A stretch of DNA of 64,000 nt from the NCBI RefSeq assembly GCF_026213295.1, contig NC_079415.1, positions 32,600,288 to 32,664,287 on the forward strand, in the 5' to 3' direction. Shown here piece after piece: positions 12,301-25,155 of this stretch. The notes beneath the pieces are model-generated. The model searched no databases. It was not told the origin of the DNA and saw nothing but the letters and a program-made list of their open reading frames with translations. Position 1 is the first letter of the stretch. Each line of letters begins with the position of its first letter. The translations under genes were made by a program, and so were the position numbers. This DNA is from Gadus chalcogrammus (lineage: Eukaryota; Chordata; Actinopteri; Gadiformes; Gadidae).

Positions 12301-15300
12301 GGTACCACGGTTGTATTTTATTGGTAAACATGGGGGGTAACACTGTTGTTTTTCTTTGGTCGTCATGAAAAAAAACATAAGGGGTAACACTGTCATTTTT
12401 AATAGGTCGTCATGAAAAAAAACATAAGGGGTAACACTGTAGTTTTTTATTGGTCGTCATGAAGAAAAACACAAGGGGTAACACTGTCGTCTTTATCAAA
12501 TGAAACATGAGGGGTAACACTGTCGTTTTTTATTGGTCGTCATGAAAAATAACATAAGGGGTAACACTGTTGTTTTTCTTTGATCGTCATGAAAAAAAAC
12601 ATAAGGGGTAACACTGTCGTTTTTTATTGGTCGTCATGAAAAAAAACATAAGGGGTAACACTGTAGTTTTTTATTGGTCGTCATGAAAAAAAACATAAGG
12701 GGTAACACTGTAGTTTTTTATTGGTAGTCACGAAAAAAAACATAAGGGGTAACACTGTTGTCTTTGTCAAATAAAACATAAGGGGTAACACTGTCGTTTT
12801 TTATTGGTCGTCATGAAAAAACCATAAGGGGTAACACTGTCATTTTTTATAGGTCGTCATGAAAAAAAACATAATCGGTAACACTGTCGTTTTTTATTGG
12901 TCGTCACGAAAAAAAACACTGTCGTCTTTGTCAAATAAAATATAAGGGGTTTTTAATCAGTCGTCATGAAAAAAACACAAGGGGTAACACAGTCGATTTA
13001 TCAAATGAAACATGAGGGGTAACACTGTCGTAACACTGTTTTTTATTGGTAGTCATGAAAAAAAACACAAGGGGTAACACTGTTGTTTTTTATTGGTCGT
13101 CATGAGAAAAAACATAAGGGGTAACACTGTTGTTTTTTATTGGTCGTCATGAAAAAAAACATAAGGGGTAACACTGTTGTTTTTTATTGGTCGTCATGAA
13201 AAATAACATAACGGGTAACACTGTTGTTTTTCTTCTGTCGTCATGAAAAAAAACATAAGGGGTAACACTGTCGTTTTTTATTGGTCGTCACGAAAAAAAA
13301 ACGTAAGGGGTAACACTGTCGTTTTTTATTGGTTGTCACGAAAAAAAACATAAGGGGTAACACTGTCGTCTTTGTCAAATAAAATATAAGGGGTAACACT
13401 GTCGTTTTTAATCAGTCGTCATGAAAAAAAACACAAGGGGTAACACTGTCGTTTTTATCAAATGAAACATGGTGGGTAACACTGTCGTTTTTTATTGGTC
13501 GTCATGAAAAAAAACATAAGGGGTAACACTGTTGTTTTTTTATTGGTCATCATGAAAAAAAGCATAAGGGGTAACACTGTTGTTTTTTATTGGTCGTCAT
13601 GAAAAAAAACACAAGGGGTAACACTGTTGTTTTTTATTGGTCGTCATGAGAAAAAACATAAGGGGTAACACTGTCGTTTTTTATTGGTCGTCATGAAAAA
13701 TAACATAAGGGGTAACACTGTCGTCTTTGTCAAATAAAATATAAGGGGTAACACTGTCGTTTATAATCAGTCGTCATGAAAAAAAACACAAGGGGTAACA
13801 CTGTCGTTTTTATCAAATGAAACATGAGGGGTAACACTGTTGTTTTTTTATTGGTCATCATGAAAAAAAGCATAAGGGGTAACACTGTTGTTTTTTTATT
13901 GGTCATCATGAAAAAAAGCATAAGGGGTAACACCGTTGTTTTTTATTGGTCGTCATGAAAAAAAACACAAGGGGTAACACTGTTGTTTTTTATGGGTCGT
14001 CATGAGAAAAAAAATAAGGGGTAACACTGTTGTTTTTTATTGGTCGTCATGAAAAAAAACATAAGGGGTAACACTGTCGTTTTTTATTGGTCGTCATGAA
14101 AAATAACATAAGGGGTAACACTGTTGTTTTTCTTTGGTCGTCATGAAAAAAAACATAAGGGGTAACACTGTCGTTTTTTATTGGTCGTCATGAAAAAAAA
14201 CACAAGGGGTAAAATTGTCGTTTTTTATCGGCCGTCATGAAAAAAAACACAAGGGGTAACACTGTCGATATTTATCAAATAAAACATAGGGGGTAACACT
14301 GTCGTTTTTTATTGGTCGTCATGAGAAAAAACATAAGGGGTAACACTGTTGTTTTTTATTGGTCGTCATGAAAAAAACATAAGGGGTAACACTGTCGTTT
14401 TTTATTGGTCGTCATGAAAAATAACATAAGGGGTAACACTGTCGTCTTTGTCAAATAAAATATAAGGGGTAACACTGTCGTTTATAATCAGTCGTCATGA
14501 AAAAAAACACAAGGGGTAACACTGTCGTTTTTATCAAATGAAACATGAGGGGTAACACTGTCGTTTTTTATTGGTCGTCATGAAAAAAAACATAAGGGGT
14601 AACACTGTTGTTTTTTTATTGGTCATCATGAAAAAAAGCATAAGGGGTAACACCGTTGTTTTTTATTGGTCGTCATGAAAAAAAACACAAGGGGTAACAC
14701 TGTTGTTTTTTATGGGTCGCCATGAGAAAAAAAATAAGGGGTAACACTGTTGTTTTTTATTGGTCGTCATGAAAAAAAACATAACGGGTAACACTGTTGT
14801 TTTTCTTTGGTCGTCATGAAAAAAAACATAAGGGGTAACACTGTCGTTTTTTATTGGTCGTCATGAAAAATAACATAAGGGGTAACACTGTCGTCTTTGT
14901 CAAATAAAATATAAGGGGTAACACTGTCGTTTATAATCAGTCGTCATGAAAAAAAACACAAGGGGTAACACTGTCGTTTTTATCAAATGAAACATGAGGG
15001 GTAACACTGTTGTTTTTTTATTGGTCATCATGAAAAAAAGCATAAGGGGTAACACTGTTGTTTTTTTATTGGTCATCATGAAAAAAAGCATAAGGGGTAA
15101 CACCGTTGTTTTTTATTGGTCGTCATGAAAAAAAACACAAGGGGTAACACTGTTGTTTTTTATGGGTCGTCATGAGAAAAAAAATAAGGGGTAACACTGT
15201 TGTTTTTTATTGGTCGTCATGAAAAAAAACATAAGGGGTAACACTGTCGTTTTTTATTGGTCGTCATGAAAATAACATAAGGGGTAACACTGTTGTTTTT

Positions 15301-18300
15301 CTTTGGTCGTCATGAAAAAAAACATAAGGGGTAACACTGTCGTTTTTTATTGGTCGTCATGAAAAAAAACACAAGGGGTAAAATTGTCGTTTTTTATCGG
15401 CCGTCATGAAAAAAAACACAAGGGGTAACACTGTCGATATTTATCAAATAAAACATAGGGGGTAACACTGTCGTTTTTTATTGGTCGTCATGAGAAAAAA
15501 CATAAGGGGTAACACTGTTGTTTTTTATTGGTCGTCATGAAAAAAAACATAAGGGGTAACACTGTCGTTTTTTATTGGTCGTCATGAAAAATAACATAAG
15601 GGGTAACACTGTCGTCTTTGTCAAATAAAATATAAGGGGTAACACTGTCGTTTATAATCAGTCGTCATGAAAAAAAACACAAGGGGTAACACTGTCGTTT
15701 TTATCAAATGAAACATGAGGGGTAACACTGTCGTTTTTTATTGGTCGTCATGAAAAAAAACATAAGGGGTAACACTGTTGTTTTTTTATTGGTCATCATG
15801 AAAAAAAGCATAAGGGGTAACACCGTTGTTTTTTATTGGTCGTCATGAAAAAAAACACAAGGGGTAACACTGTTGTTTTTTATGGGTCGCCATGAGAAAA
15901 AAAATAAGGGGTAACACTGTTGTTTTTTATTGGTCGTCATGAAAAAAAACATAACGGGTAACACTGTTGTTTTTCTTTGGTCGTCATGAAAAAAAACATA
16001 AGGGGTAACACTGTCGTTTTTTATTGGTCGTCATGAAAAAAAACACAAGGGGTAAAATTGTCGTTTTTTATCGGCCGTCATGAAAAAAAACACAAGGGGT
16101 AACACTGTCGATATTTATCAAATAAAACATAGGGGGTAACACTGTCGTTTTTTATTGGTCGTCATGAAAAAAAACATAAGGGGTAACACTGTTGTTTTTT
16201 TATTGGTCATCATGAAAAAAAGCATAAGGGGTAACACCGTTGTTTTTTATTGGTCGTCATGAAAAAAAACACAAGGGGTAACACTGTTGTTTTTTATTGG
16301 TCGTCATGAGAAAAAAAATAAGGGGTAACACTGTTGTTTTTTATTGGTCGTCATGAAAAAAACCATAAGGGGTAACACTGTCGTTTTTTATTGGTCGTCA
16401 TGAAAAATAACATAAGGGGTAACACTGTTGTTTTTCTTTGGTCGTCATGAAAAAAAACATAAGGGGTAACACTGTCTTTTTTTATTGGTCGTCATGAAAA
16501 AAAACACAAGGGGTAAAATTGTCGTTTTTTATCGGCCGTCATGAAAAAAAACACAAGGGGTAACACTGTCGATATTTATCAAATAAAACATAGGGGGTAA
16601 CACTGTTGTCTTTGTCAAATAAAACATAAGGGGTAACACTGTTGTTTTTTATTGGACGTCACGAAAAAAAACATAAGGGGTAACACTGTCGTTTTTTATT
16701 GGTCATCATGAAAAAAAGCATAAGGGGTAACACCGTTGTTTTTTATTGGTCGTCATGAAAAAAAACACAAGGGGTAACACTGTTGTTTTTTATGGGTCGT
16801 CATGAGAAAAAAAATAAGGGGTAACACTGTTGTTTTTCTTTGGTCGTCATGAAAAAAAACATAAGGGGTAACACTGTCGTTTTTTATTGGTCATCATGAA
16901 AAAAAACACAAGGGGTAAAATTGTCGTTTTTTATCGGCCGTCATGAAAAAAAACACAAGGGGTAACACTGTCGATATTTATCAAATAAAACATAGGGGGT
17001 AACACTGTCGTTTTTTATTGGTCGTCATGAAAAAAAACATAAGGGGTAACACTGTTGTTTTTTTATTGGTCATCATGAAAAAAAGCATAAGGGGTAACAC
17101 CGTTGTTTTTTATTGGTCGTCATGAAAAAAAACACAAGGGGTAACACTGTTGTTTTTTATTGGTCGTCATGAGAAAAAAAATAAGGGGTAACACTGTTGT
17201 TTTTTATTGGTCGTCATGAAAAAAAACATAAGGGGTAACACTGTCGTTTTTTATTGGTCGTCATGAAAAATAACATAAGGGGTAACACTGTTGTTTTTCT
17301 TTGGTTGTCATGAAAAAAAACATAAGGGGTAACACTGTCTTTTTTTATTGGTCGTCATGAAAAAAAACACAAGGGGTAAAATTGTCGTTTTTTATCGGCC
17401 GTCATGAAAAAAAACACAAGGGGTAACACTGTCGATATTTATCAAATAAAACATAGGGGGTAACACTGTTGTCTTTGTCAAATAAAACATAAGGGGTAAC
17501 ACTGTCGTTTTTATTGGTCGTCATGAAAAATAACATAAGGGGTAACACTGTTGTTTTTCTTTGGTCGTCATGAAAAAAAACATAAGGGGTAACACTGTCG
17601 TTTTTCATTGGTCGTCACGAAAAAAAAACATAAGGGGTAACACTGTCGTTTTTTATTGGTTGTCACGAAAAAAAACATAAGGGGTAACACTGTCGTCTTT
17701 GTCAAATAAAATATAAGGGGTAACACTGTCGTTTTTAATCAGTCGTCATGAAAAAAAACACAAGGGGTAACACTGTCGTTTTTATCAAATGAAACATGAG
17801 GGGTAACACTGTCGTTTTTTATTGGTCGTCATGAAAAAAAAACATAAGGGGTAACACTGTTGTTTTTTTATTGGTCATCATGAAAAAAGCATAAGGGGGA
17901 ACACTGTTGTTTTTTATTGGTCGTCATGAAAAATAACATAAGGGGTAACACTGTTGTTTTTCTTTGGTCGTCATGAAAAAAAACATAAGGGGTAACACTG
18001 TCGTTTTTTATTGGTCGTCACGAAAAAAAAACGTAAGGGGTAACACTGTCGTTTTTTATTGGTTGTCACGAAAAAAAACATAAGGGGTAACACTGTCGTC
18101 TTTGTCAAATAAAATATAAGGGGTAACACTGTCGTTTTTAATCAGTCGTCATGAAAAAAAACACAAGGGGTAACACTGTCGTTTTTATCAAATTAAACAT
18201 GAGGGGTAACACTGTCGTTTTTTATTGGTCGTCATGAAAAAAAACATAAGGGGTAACACTGTTGTTTTTTTATTGGTCATCATGAAAAAAAGCATAAGGG

Positions 18301-21300
18301 GGAACACTGTTGTTTTTTATTGGTCGTCATGAGAAAAAACATAAGGGGTAGCACTGTCGTTTTTTATTGGTCGTCATGAAAAATAACATAGGGGGTAACA
18401 CTGTTGTTTTTCTTTGGTCGTCATGAAAAAAAACATAAGGGGTAACACTGTCGTTTTTTATTGGTCGTCATGAAAAAAAACACAAGGGGTAACATTGTCG
18501 TTTTTTATCGGCCGTCATGAAAAAAAACACAAGGGGTAACACTGTCGATATTTATCAAATAAAACATAGGGGGTAACACTGTTGTCTTTGTCAAATAAAA
18601 CATAAGGGGTAACACTGTTGTTTTTTATTGGACGTCACGAAAAAAAACATAAGGGGTAACACTGTCGTTTTTTATTGGTCGTCATGAAAAATAACATAAG
18701 GGGTAACACTGTTGTTTTTCTTTGGTCGTCACGAAAAAAAACCGTAAGGGGTTACACTGTCGTTTTTTATTGGTTGTCACGAAAAAAAACATAAGGGGTA
18801 ACACTGTCGTCTTTGTCAAATAAAATATAAGGGGTAACACTGTTGTTTTTCTTTGGTCGTCATGAAAAAAAACATAAGGGGTAACACTCTAGTTTTTTAT
18901 TGGTAGTCACGAAAAAAAACATAAGGGGTAACACTGTTGTCGTCATGAAAAAAAAACATAAGGGGTAACACTGTAGTTTTTTATTGGTCGTCATGAAGAA
19001 AAACATAATCGGTAACACTGTCGTTTTTTATCGGTCGTCATGAATAAAAACATAAGGGGTAACACTGTTGTCTTTGTCAAATAAAACATAAGGGGTAACA
19101 CTGTCGTTTTTATTGGTCGTCATGAAAAAACCATAAGGCGTAACACTGTCGTTTTTTATTGGTCGTCACGAAAAAAAACATAAGGGGTAACACTGTCGTT
19201 TTATTGTCGTTATAGAATAAAACGTAAGGGGTAACACTGTAGTTTTTTATTGGTCGTCACGAAAATAAAACGTAAGGGGTAACACTGTCGTTTTATTGTC
19301 GTTATAGAATAAAACGTAAGGGGTAACACTGTCGTTTTATTGTCGTTATAGAATAAAACGTAAGGGGTAACACTGTCGTTTTTTATTGGTCGTCATGAAA
19401 AAAAAACGTAAGGGGTAACACTGTCGTTTTTTATTGGTTGTCACGAAAAAAAACATAAGGGGTAACACTGTCGTCTTTGTCAAATAAAATATAAGGGGTA
19501 ACACTGTCGTTTTTAATCAGTCGTCATGAAAAAAAACACAAGGGGTAACACTGTCGTTTTTATCAAATGAAACATGAGGGGTAACACTGTCGTTTTTTAT
19601 TGGTCGTCAAGAAAAAAAACATAAGGGGTAACACTGTTGTTTTTTTATTGGTCATCATGAAAAAAAGCATAAGGGGGAACACTGTTGTTTTTATTGGTCG
19701 TCATGAGAAAAAACATAAGGGGAAGCACTGTCGTTTTTTATTGGTCGTCATGAAAAATAACATAGGGGGTAACACTGTTGTTTTTCTTTGGTCGTCATGA
19801 AAAAAAACATAAGCGGTAACACTGTTGTTTTTTATTGGTCGTCATGAAAAAAAACACAAGGGGTAACATTGTCGTTTTTTATCGGCCGTCATGAAAAAAA
19901 AACACAAGGGGTAACACTGTCGATATTTATCAAATAAAACATAGGGGGTAACACTGTTGTCTTTGTCAAATAAAACATAAGGGGTAACACTGTTGTTTTT
20001 TATTGGACGTCACGAAAAAAAACATAAGGGGTAACACTGTCGTTTTTTATTGGTCGTCATGAAAAATAACATAAGGGGTAACACTGTTGTTTTTCTTTGG
20101 TCGTCATGAAAAAAAAAATAAGGGGTAACACTGTTGTTTTTCTTTGGTCGTCACGAAAAAAAAACGTAAGGGGTTACACTGTCGTTTTTTATTGGTTGTC
20201 ACGAAAAAAAACATAAGGGGTAACACTGTCGTCTTTGTCAAATAAAATATAAGGGGTAACACTGTTGTTTTTCTTTGGTCGTCATGAAAAAAAACATAAG
20301 GGGTAACACTCTAGTTTTTTAATTGGTAGTCACGAAAAAAAACATAAGGGGTAACACTGTTGTCGTCATGAAAAAAAAACATAAGGGGTAACACTGTCGT
20401 TTTTTATTGGTCGTCATGAAAAAAAACACAAGGGGTAAAATTGTCGTTTTTTATCGGCCGTCATGAAAAAAAACACAAGGGGTAACACTGTCGATATTTA
20501 TCAAATAAAACATAGGGGGTAACACTGTCGTTTTTTATTGGTCGTCATGAAAAAAAACATAAGGGGTAACACTGTTGTTTTTTTATTGGTCATCATGAAA
20601 AAAAGCATAAGGGGTAACACCGTTGTTTTTTATTGGTCGTCATGAAAAAAACACAAGGGGTAACACTGTTGTTTTTATTGGTCGTCATGAGAAAAAAAAT
20701 AAGGGGTAACACTGTTGTTTTTTATTGGTCGTCATGAAAAAAAACATAAGGGGTAACACTGTCGTTTTTTATTGGTCGTCATGAAAAATAACATAAGGGG
20801 TAACACTGTTGTTTTTCTTTGGTTGTCATGAAAAAAAACATAAGGGGTAACACTGTCTTTTTTTATTGGTCGTCATGAAAAAAAACACAAGGGGTAAAAT
20901 TGTCGTTTTTTATCGGCCGTCATGAAAAAAAACACAAGGGGTAACACTGTCGATATTTATCAAATAAAACATAGGGGGTAACACTGTTGTCTTTGTCAAA
21001 TAAAACATAAGGGGTAACACTGTCGTTTTTTATTGGTCGTCATGAAAAATAACATAAGGGGTAACACTGTTGTTTTTCTTTGGTCGTCATGAAAAAAAAC
21101 ATAAGGGGTAACACTGTCGTTTTTCATTGGTCGTCACGAAAAAAAAACATAAGGGGTAACACTGTCGTTTTTTATTGGTTGTCACGAAAAAAAACATAAG
21201 GGGTAACACTGTCGTCTTTGTCAAATAATATATAAGGGGTAACACTGTCGTTTTAATCAGTCGTCATGAAAAAAAACACAAGGGGTAACACTGTCGTTTT

Positions 21301-24300
21301 TATCAATGAAACATGAGGGGTAACACTGTCGTTTTTTATTGGTCGTCATGAAAAAAAACATAAGGGGTAACACTGTTGTTTTTTTATTGGTCATCATGAA
21401 AAAAAGCATAAGGGGGAACACTGTTGTTTTTTATTGGTCGTCATGAAAAATAACATAAGGGGTAACACTGTTGTTTTTCTTTGGTCGTCATGAAAAAAAA
21501 CATAAGGGGTAACACTGTCGTTTTTTATTGGTCGTCACGAAAAAAAAACGTAAGGGGTAACACTGTCGTTTTTTATTGGTTGTCACGAAAAAAAACATAA
21601 GGGGTAACACTGTCGTCTTTGTCAAATAAAATATAAGGGGTAACACTGTCGTTTTTAATCAGTCGTCATGAAAAAAAACACAAGGGGTAACACTGTCGTT
21701 TTTATCAAATTAAACATGAGGGGTAACACTGTCGTTTTTTATTGGTCGTCATGAAAAAAAACATAAGGGGTAACACTGTTGTTTTTTTATTGGTCATCAT
21801 GAAAAAAAGCATAAGGGGGAACACTGTTGTTTTTTATTGGTCGTCATGAGAAAAAACATAAGGGGTAGCACTGTCGTTTTTTATTGGTCGTCATGAAAAA
21901 TAACATAGGGGGTAACACTGTTGTTTTTCTTTGGTCGTCATGAAAAAAAACATAAGGGGTAACACTGTCGTTTTTTATTGGTCGTCATGAAAAAAAACAC
22001 AAGGGGTAACATTGTCGTTTTTTATCGGCCGTCATGAAAAAAAACACAAGGGGTAACACTGTCGATATTTATCAAATAAAACATAGGGGGTAACACTGTT
22101 GTCTTTGTCAAATAAAACATAAGGGGTAACACTGTTGTTTTTTATTGGACGTCACGAAAAAAAACATAAGGGGTAACACTGTCGTTTTTTATTGGTCGTC
22201 ATGAAAAATAACATAAGGGGTAACACTGTTGTTTTTCTTTGGTCGTCACGAAAAAAAAAACGTAAGGGGTTACACTGTCGTTTTTTATTGGTTGTCACGA
22301 AAAAAAACATAAGGGGTAACACTGTCGTCTTTGTCAAATAAAATATAAGGGGTAACACTGTTGTTTTTCTTTGGTCGTCATGAAAAAAAACATAAGGGGT
22401 AACACTCTAGTTTTTTATTGGTAGTCACGAAAAAAAACATAAGGGGTAACACTGTTGTCGTCATGAAAAAAAAACATAAGGGGTAACACTGTAGTTTTTT
22501 ATTGGTCGTCATGAAGAAAAACATAATCGGTAACACTGTTGTTTTTTATCGGTCGTCATGAATAAAAACATAAGGGGTAACACTGTTGTCTTTGTCAAAT
22601 AAAACATAAGGGGTAACACTGTCGTTTTTTATTGGTCGTCATGAAAAAACCATAAGGCGTAACACTGTCGTTTTTTATTGGTCGTCACGAAAAAAAACAT
22701 AAGGGGTAACACTGTCGTTTTATTGTCGTTATAGAATAAAACGTAAGGGGTAACACTGTAGTTTTTTATTGGTCGTCACGAAAAAAAACATAAGGGGTAA
22801 CACTGTCGTTTTATTGTCGTTATAGAATAAAACGTAAGGGGTAACACTGTCGTTTTATTGTCGTTATAGAATAAAACGTAAGGGGTAACACTGTCGTTTT
22901 TTATTGGTCGTCACGAAAAAAAAACGTAAGGGGTAACACTGTCGTTTTTTATTGGTTGTCACGAAAAAAAACATAAGGGGTAACACTGTCGTCTTTGTCA
23001 AATAAAATATAAGGGGTAACACTGTCGTTTTTAATCAGTCGTCATGAAAAAAAACACAAGGGGTAACACTGTCGTTTTTATCAAATGAAACATGAGGGGT
23101 AACACTGTCGTTTTTTATTGGTCGTCATGAAAAAAAACATAAGGGGTAACACTGTTGTTTTTTTATTGGTCATCATGAAAAAAAGCATAAGGGGGAACAC
23201 TGTTGTTTTTTATTGGTCGTCATGAGAAAAAACATAAGGGGAAGCACTGTCGTTTTTTATTGGTCGTCATGAAAAATAACATAGGGGGTAACACTGTTGT
23301 TTTTCTTTGGTCGTCATGAAAAAAAACATAAGCGGTAACACTGTTGTTTTTTATTGGTCGTCATGAAAAAAAACACAAGGGGTAACATTGTCGTTTTTTA
23401 TCGGCCGTCATGAAAAAAAACACAAGGGGTAACACTGTCGATATTTATCAAATAAAACATAGGGGGTAACACTGTTGTCTTTGTCAAATAAAACATAAGG
23501 GGTAACACTGTTGTTTTTTATTGGACGTCACGAAAAAAAACATAAGGGGTAACACTGTCGTTTTTTATTGGTCGTCATGAAAAATAACATAAGGGGTAAC
23601 ACTGTTGTTTTTCTTTGGTCGTCATGAAAAAAAAAATAAGGGGTAACACTGTTGTTTTTCTTTGGTCGTCACGAAAAAAAAACGTAAGGGGTTACACTGT
23701 CGTTTTTTATTGGTTGTCACGAAAAAAAAACATAAGGGGTAACACTGTCGTCTTTGTCAAATAAAATATAAGGGGTAACACTGTTGTTTTTCTTTGGTCG
23801 TCATGAAAAAAAACATAAGGGGTAACACTCTAGTTTTTTAATTGGTAGTCACGAAAAAAAACATAAGGGGTAACACTGTTGTCGTCATGAAAAAAAAACA
23901 TAAGGGGTAACACTGTAGTTTTTTATTGGTCGTCATGAAGAAAAACATAATCGGTAACACTGTTGTTTTTTATCGGTCGTCATGAATAAAAACATAAGGG
24001 GTAACACTGTTGTCTTTGTCAAATAAAACATAAGGGGTAACACTGTCGTTTTTTATTGGTCGTCATGAAAAAACCATAAGGCGTAACACTGTCGTTTTTT
24101 ATTGGTCTTCACGAAAAAAAACATAAGGGGTAACACTGTCGTTTTATTGTCGTTATAGAATAAAACGTAAGGGGTAACACTGTAGTTTTTTATTGGTCGT
24201 CACGAAAAAAAACATAAGGGGTAACACTGTCATTTTATTGTCGTTATAGAATAAAACGTAACCCCTTACGTTTTAACACTGTAGGGGTAACACTGTAGTT

Positions 24301-25110
24301 TTATTGTCGTTATCGAATAAAACATAAGGCGTAACACTGTCGTTTTTTATTGGTCGTCACGAAAAAAAACATAAGGGGTAACACTGTCGTTTTATTGTCG
24401 TTATAGAATAAAACATAAGGGGTAACACTGTAGTTTTATTGTCGTTATCGAATAAAGCGTAAGGGGTAACACTGTCGTTTTATTGTCGTTATCGAATAAA
24501 ACGTAAGGGGTAACACTGTCGTTTTATTCTGTCGTTTTATTGCCGTTATCGAATAAAACGTAAGGGGTAACACTGTCGTTTTATTGTCGTCATCGAATAA
24601 AACGTAAGGGGTAACACTGTCGTTTTATTGTCGTTGTCGAATTAAACGTAAGGGGTAACACTGTCGTTTTATTGTCGTTGTCGAATAAAACGTAAGGGGT
24701 AACACTGTTGTTTTATTGTCGTTGTCGAATAAAACGTAAGGGGTAACACTGTCGTTTTATTGTCGTTATCGAATAAAACGCAAGGGGTAACACTGTCGTT
24801 TTATTGACATTATCCAATAAAACGCAAGGTGTAACAATGTCGATTTATTGTCGTTATCGAATAAAACTTGTCGTTACCGAATAAAACGTAAGGGGTAACA
24901 CTGTCGTTTTATTGTCGTTATCGAATAAAACGTAAGGGGTAACACTGTTGTTTTTTTATCGGTCGTTATCATATAAAACGTAACCGTCCATCTGTTTCTT
25001 TAACAGATAAAACTGTAGCTTTTTATCGGTCGTCACCGAAGAAAACGTAAGGGGTAACACTGTCGTTTTTTATCGGTCGTCATCGAATAAAGCGTAAGGG
25101 TTCTTTGTTT
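12301..25110. repeat. Giant minisatellite, block 3, with higher-order duplications
   Basis: About 12.8 kb of the same 44-48 bp family. Higher-order structure is visible: 13730-13933 recurs at 14900-15103 (offset 1170), and a unit of about 3.52 kb (roughly 16,870-20,390) is repeated directly (20,390-23,900). Inside that unit the variant CTCTAG occurs at 18887 and 20309, then again at 22405 and 23828. From about 24,120 a 44-bp subtype with TTTTATTGTCGTTATCGAAT dominates. Confidence 0.97.
24253..24274. repeat. Inverted repeat inside the minisatellite
   Basis: AAAACGTAA, a CCCC loop, then TTACGTTTT: a perfect 9-bp hairpin where a unit meets a short inverted unit. Confidence 0.85.
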
Positions 25111-25155
25111 TTTTTTGTAGTATTAGAATGAACCCTTCACTGTCATTTATTTTGA

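Noticed and set aside
13730..13933. Repeated LPLMLFFMMTNKKTTV-like frames on the minus strand of the minisatellite
   Set aside because: Short, present only where unit length happens to be a multiple of three, and duplicated with the array. No start context or conservation.
7637..25110. CRISPR-like array
   Set aside because: Units are contiguous without unique spacers, and the context is a vertebrate chromosome.
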